Assembly (NCBI RefSeq): GCF_007002745.1 | Contig: NZ_SGNY01000002.1 | Coordinates: forward strand, 496,001-560,000 | From: Martinezella rhizogenes | GTDB lineage: Bacteria > Pseudomonadota > Alphaproteobacteria > Rhizobiales > Rhizobiaceae | DNA length: 64,000 nucleotides | Direction of reading: 5' to 3' | Part shown: in pieces, positions 62,740 through 64,000 of the stretch | Numbering within the stretch: the first letter of the stretch is position 1 | Layout of the letters: the number at the start of each line of letters is the position of its first letter | The notes under the pieces: model-generated | The model's input: the letters and a program-made list of their open reading frames with translations, nothing else | Databases searched by the model: none | Told to the model about the DNA's origin: nothing | Position numbers and translations under genes: made by a program

Positions 62740-63012
62740 TCAATCGGCAGAGGGAAGCCTGCGCATGGTGAATTCGATGCGATCGCCTTCCAGCTGCCGC
62801 CAGCTTTCCACTTCCGTCCAATAGGCGGCCTTGGGAAAGCTGTCGAACCATTCGCGCGCCTTGGCGCGGGCCTCCTCACGCCCAAGACAGAAGGTCTGGC
62901 GCACGAACATGCCGTCACGTTTCTGTTCACCGCCGGCGCTTTCGCGTTCCCTGCGGTGATTGGCAATCCTGCGCTTCAGCCCGTCGAGGGGCGGTCCGGC
63001 AAATTTCGTCAT
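62740..63012 (-). CDS. Small conserved rhizobial protein of unknown function
   Basis: A 90-residue basic protein from ATG 63012, behind AGAGGTGA. The sequence (RRIANHRRERESAGGEQKRDGMFVRQTFCLGREEARAKAREWFDSFPKAAYWTEVESWRQLEGDRIEFTMRRLPSAD) looks like one compact alpha/beta domain with many aromatic and charged residues. I do not recognise a named family. It is divergent from hemF by about 130 bases and convergent with the Na/Pi gene. Confidence 0.75.
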   Translation of the reverse strand: MTKFAGPPLDGLKRRIANHRRERESAGGEQKRDGMFVRQTFCLGREEARAKAREWFDSFPKAAYWTEVESWRQLEGDRIEFTMRRLPSAD

Positions 63013-63143
63013 GATATTCACCTCTGGCACCTACATCGATAAAGATAGTGTCGGCACGCCGCCTTGGCGAGTCGAATTTGTGCGCGGCGCAAACACCTGC
63101 TAGACGCGGCAGGGAACGGACTTCACCGCAGGAGAGAAGAGAT

Positions 63144-64000
63144 ATGGAACGGCCAATCTTGCCGAAGGGCTTGCCCGAGGACATCGAAGACAAGAAGGCC
63201 GTTGCCCAGGCGTGGTTCCAGCATCTGCGCGACACCATCGTCACCTCCTTCGAAACGCTCGAAAACGACCTGACCGGCCCCTTGGCGGATCAGGAGCCCG
63301 GCCGCTTCGTGCAGAAGGACTGGCTGCGCGACAATGGCGAAGGCGGCGGCGGCAAGATGTCGATGATGGAAGGCCGCGTCTTCGAAAAGGTCGGCGTGCA
63401 CACCTCCACCGTCTATGGCGAGTTCTCGCCGGAATTCCGCCAGCAGATACCGGGTGCGGAAGAAGACCCTCGCTTCTGGGCCTCGGGCATTTCGCTGATC
63501 GCCCATCCGGTCAACCCCAATGTCCCGGCCGTGCACATGAACACCCGCATGGTCGTCACCACCAGCCACTGGTTCGGCGGCGGTGCGGATCTGACACCCG
63601 TGCTGGGCCGCAGACGGACGCAGGAGGACGCGGACAGCCAGCTGTTCCACCGCGCCTTCGAGATCACTTGCAAACGCCACCCGGTCGCCGATTATCCGCG
63701 CTACAAAAGCTGGTGCGATGACTACTTCTTCCTGAAGCACCGCAACGAAGCCCGAGGCATCGGCGGCATATTTTTCGACTGGCTGCACCCGGAAGAAGAA
63801 AAGGGCGGCTGGGACGCCAATTTCGCCTTCGTGCAGGATGTCGGCCGCGCCTTCAATCTGGTCTATCCGAAGATCGTTCGCGCCAATTTCAACCAGAACT
63901 GGACGGAAGAGGATCGCGACGAGCAGCTTATCCGCCGCGGCCGTTACGTGGAATTCAACCTGCTTTACGACCGCGGCACCATCTTCGGCCTGAAGACCGG
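63144..64000 (+). CDS. hemF: Oxygen-dependent coproporphyrinogen III oxidase (partial, runs off right edge)
   Basis: Converts coproporphyrinogen III to protoporphyrinogen IX with O2. The visible 285 codons lack only the last ~15-20. Signature regions are [90 protein letters not shown] and [23 protein letters not shown], the last being close to the C-terminal end. The start is ATG 63144, after GGAGAGAAGAG. In rhizobia hemF commonly lies near trmL and petABC, which fits this region. Confidence 0.97.
   Translation, partial: MERPILPKGLPEDIEDKKAVAQAWFQHLRDTIVTSFETLENDLTGPLADQEPGRFVQKDWLRDNGEGGGGKMSMMEGRVFEKVGVHTSTVYGEFSPEFRQQIPGAEEDPRFWASGISLIAHPVNPNVPAVHMNTRMVVTTSHWFGGGADLTPVLGRRRTQEDADSQLFHRAFEITCKRHPVADYPRYKSWCDDYFFLKHRNEARGIGGIFFDWLHPEEEKGGWDANFAFVQDVGRAFNLVYPKIVRANFNQNWTEEDRDEQLIRRGRYVEFNLLYDRGTIFGLKT

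Overview
The window looks like chromosomal DNA of an alphaproteobacterium of the order Hyphomicrobiales (Rhizobiales), most likely the Agrobacterium tumefaciens/fabrum complex. The evidence is high GC, the rhizobial run greA-lpsB-lrp-trxB-lsrB/vtlR, tandem AbcR-type small RNAs between a LysR and an ArsR regulator, a NerA-like Old Yellow Enzyme, a split petA-petB-petC operon, and GC-rich intergenic palindromes of rhizobial type. I see no prophage, insertion sequence, CRISPR array, tRNA or rRNA. It is mostly ordinary housekeeping chromosome, so the novelty lies in regulatory leaders, small RNAs and intergenic repeats.

Layout. 0-7.5 kb: a radical SAM DNA-repair-type gene (cut by the left edge), greA with a terminator-like leader hairpin, lpsB, lrp, trxB, a LysR regulator, two AbcR-family sRNAs, an ArsR regulator and nerA. 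7.5-20.9 kb: a membrane protein and an epimerase divergent from a second LysR gene, a cation/proton antiporter, aspartate aminotransferase, an EAL protein, a DMT transporter, a cold-shock gene, a metallo-beta-lactamase-fold hydrolase, a secreted SH3 protein, and a MarR-response regulator-histidine kinase unit. 20.9-29.7 kb: ybjN-proC-csaA, ubiK, lgt-midA-pgeF-M24 peptidase homologue, a lipoprotein, and prs. 29.9-33.5 kb: a four-gene minus-strand set (polyprenyl-phosphate glycosyltransferase, LAB-N protein, ArnT-like glycosyltransferase, PAP2 phosphatase) that looks like an envelope-lipid modification module. 33.6-45.1 kb: a chemoreceptor, an aldehyde dehydrogenase with its GAF-HTH regulator, two GGDEF-EAL proteins, rplY and a solute-binding protein. 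45.2-54.8 kb: pth, a GNAT protein, clpS, ychF, two MaoC proteins, a methyltransferase, apt, the cytochrome bc1 operon and an EEP-family protein. 54.8-64 kb: two tandem ABC exporters, a phosphodiesterase, trmL, a Na/Pi transporter, a small protein and hemF (cut by the right edge).

The strongest lead is an 18-codon open reading frame (59055-59111, minus) with a near-perfect ribosome binding site, just upstream of the first of two tandem ABC exporter genes. It encodes an Arg-Phe-Arg (+X+) motif of the kind known to stall ribosomes in the presence of macrolides, and two small hairpins lie in and just after it. A second hairpin with a U-tract, inside another small reading frame, sits just before the second exporter gene. 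The layout recalls ribosome-mediated attenuation of Bacillus bmrCD. Other leads are a GraL-like leader hairpin before greA, a 22-bp-spaced direct repeat at the promoter of the first AbcR sRNA, an unexplained structured region at 22780-23020, a GAF-Fis regulator lacking its AAA+ domain next to a perfect dyad, and an M24 peptidase homologue that appears to have lost its metal ligands.
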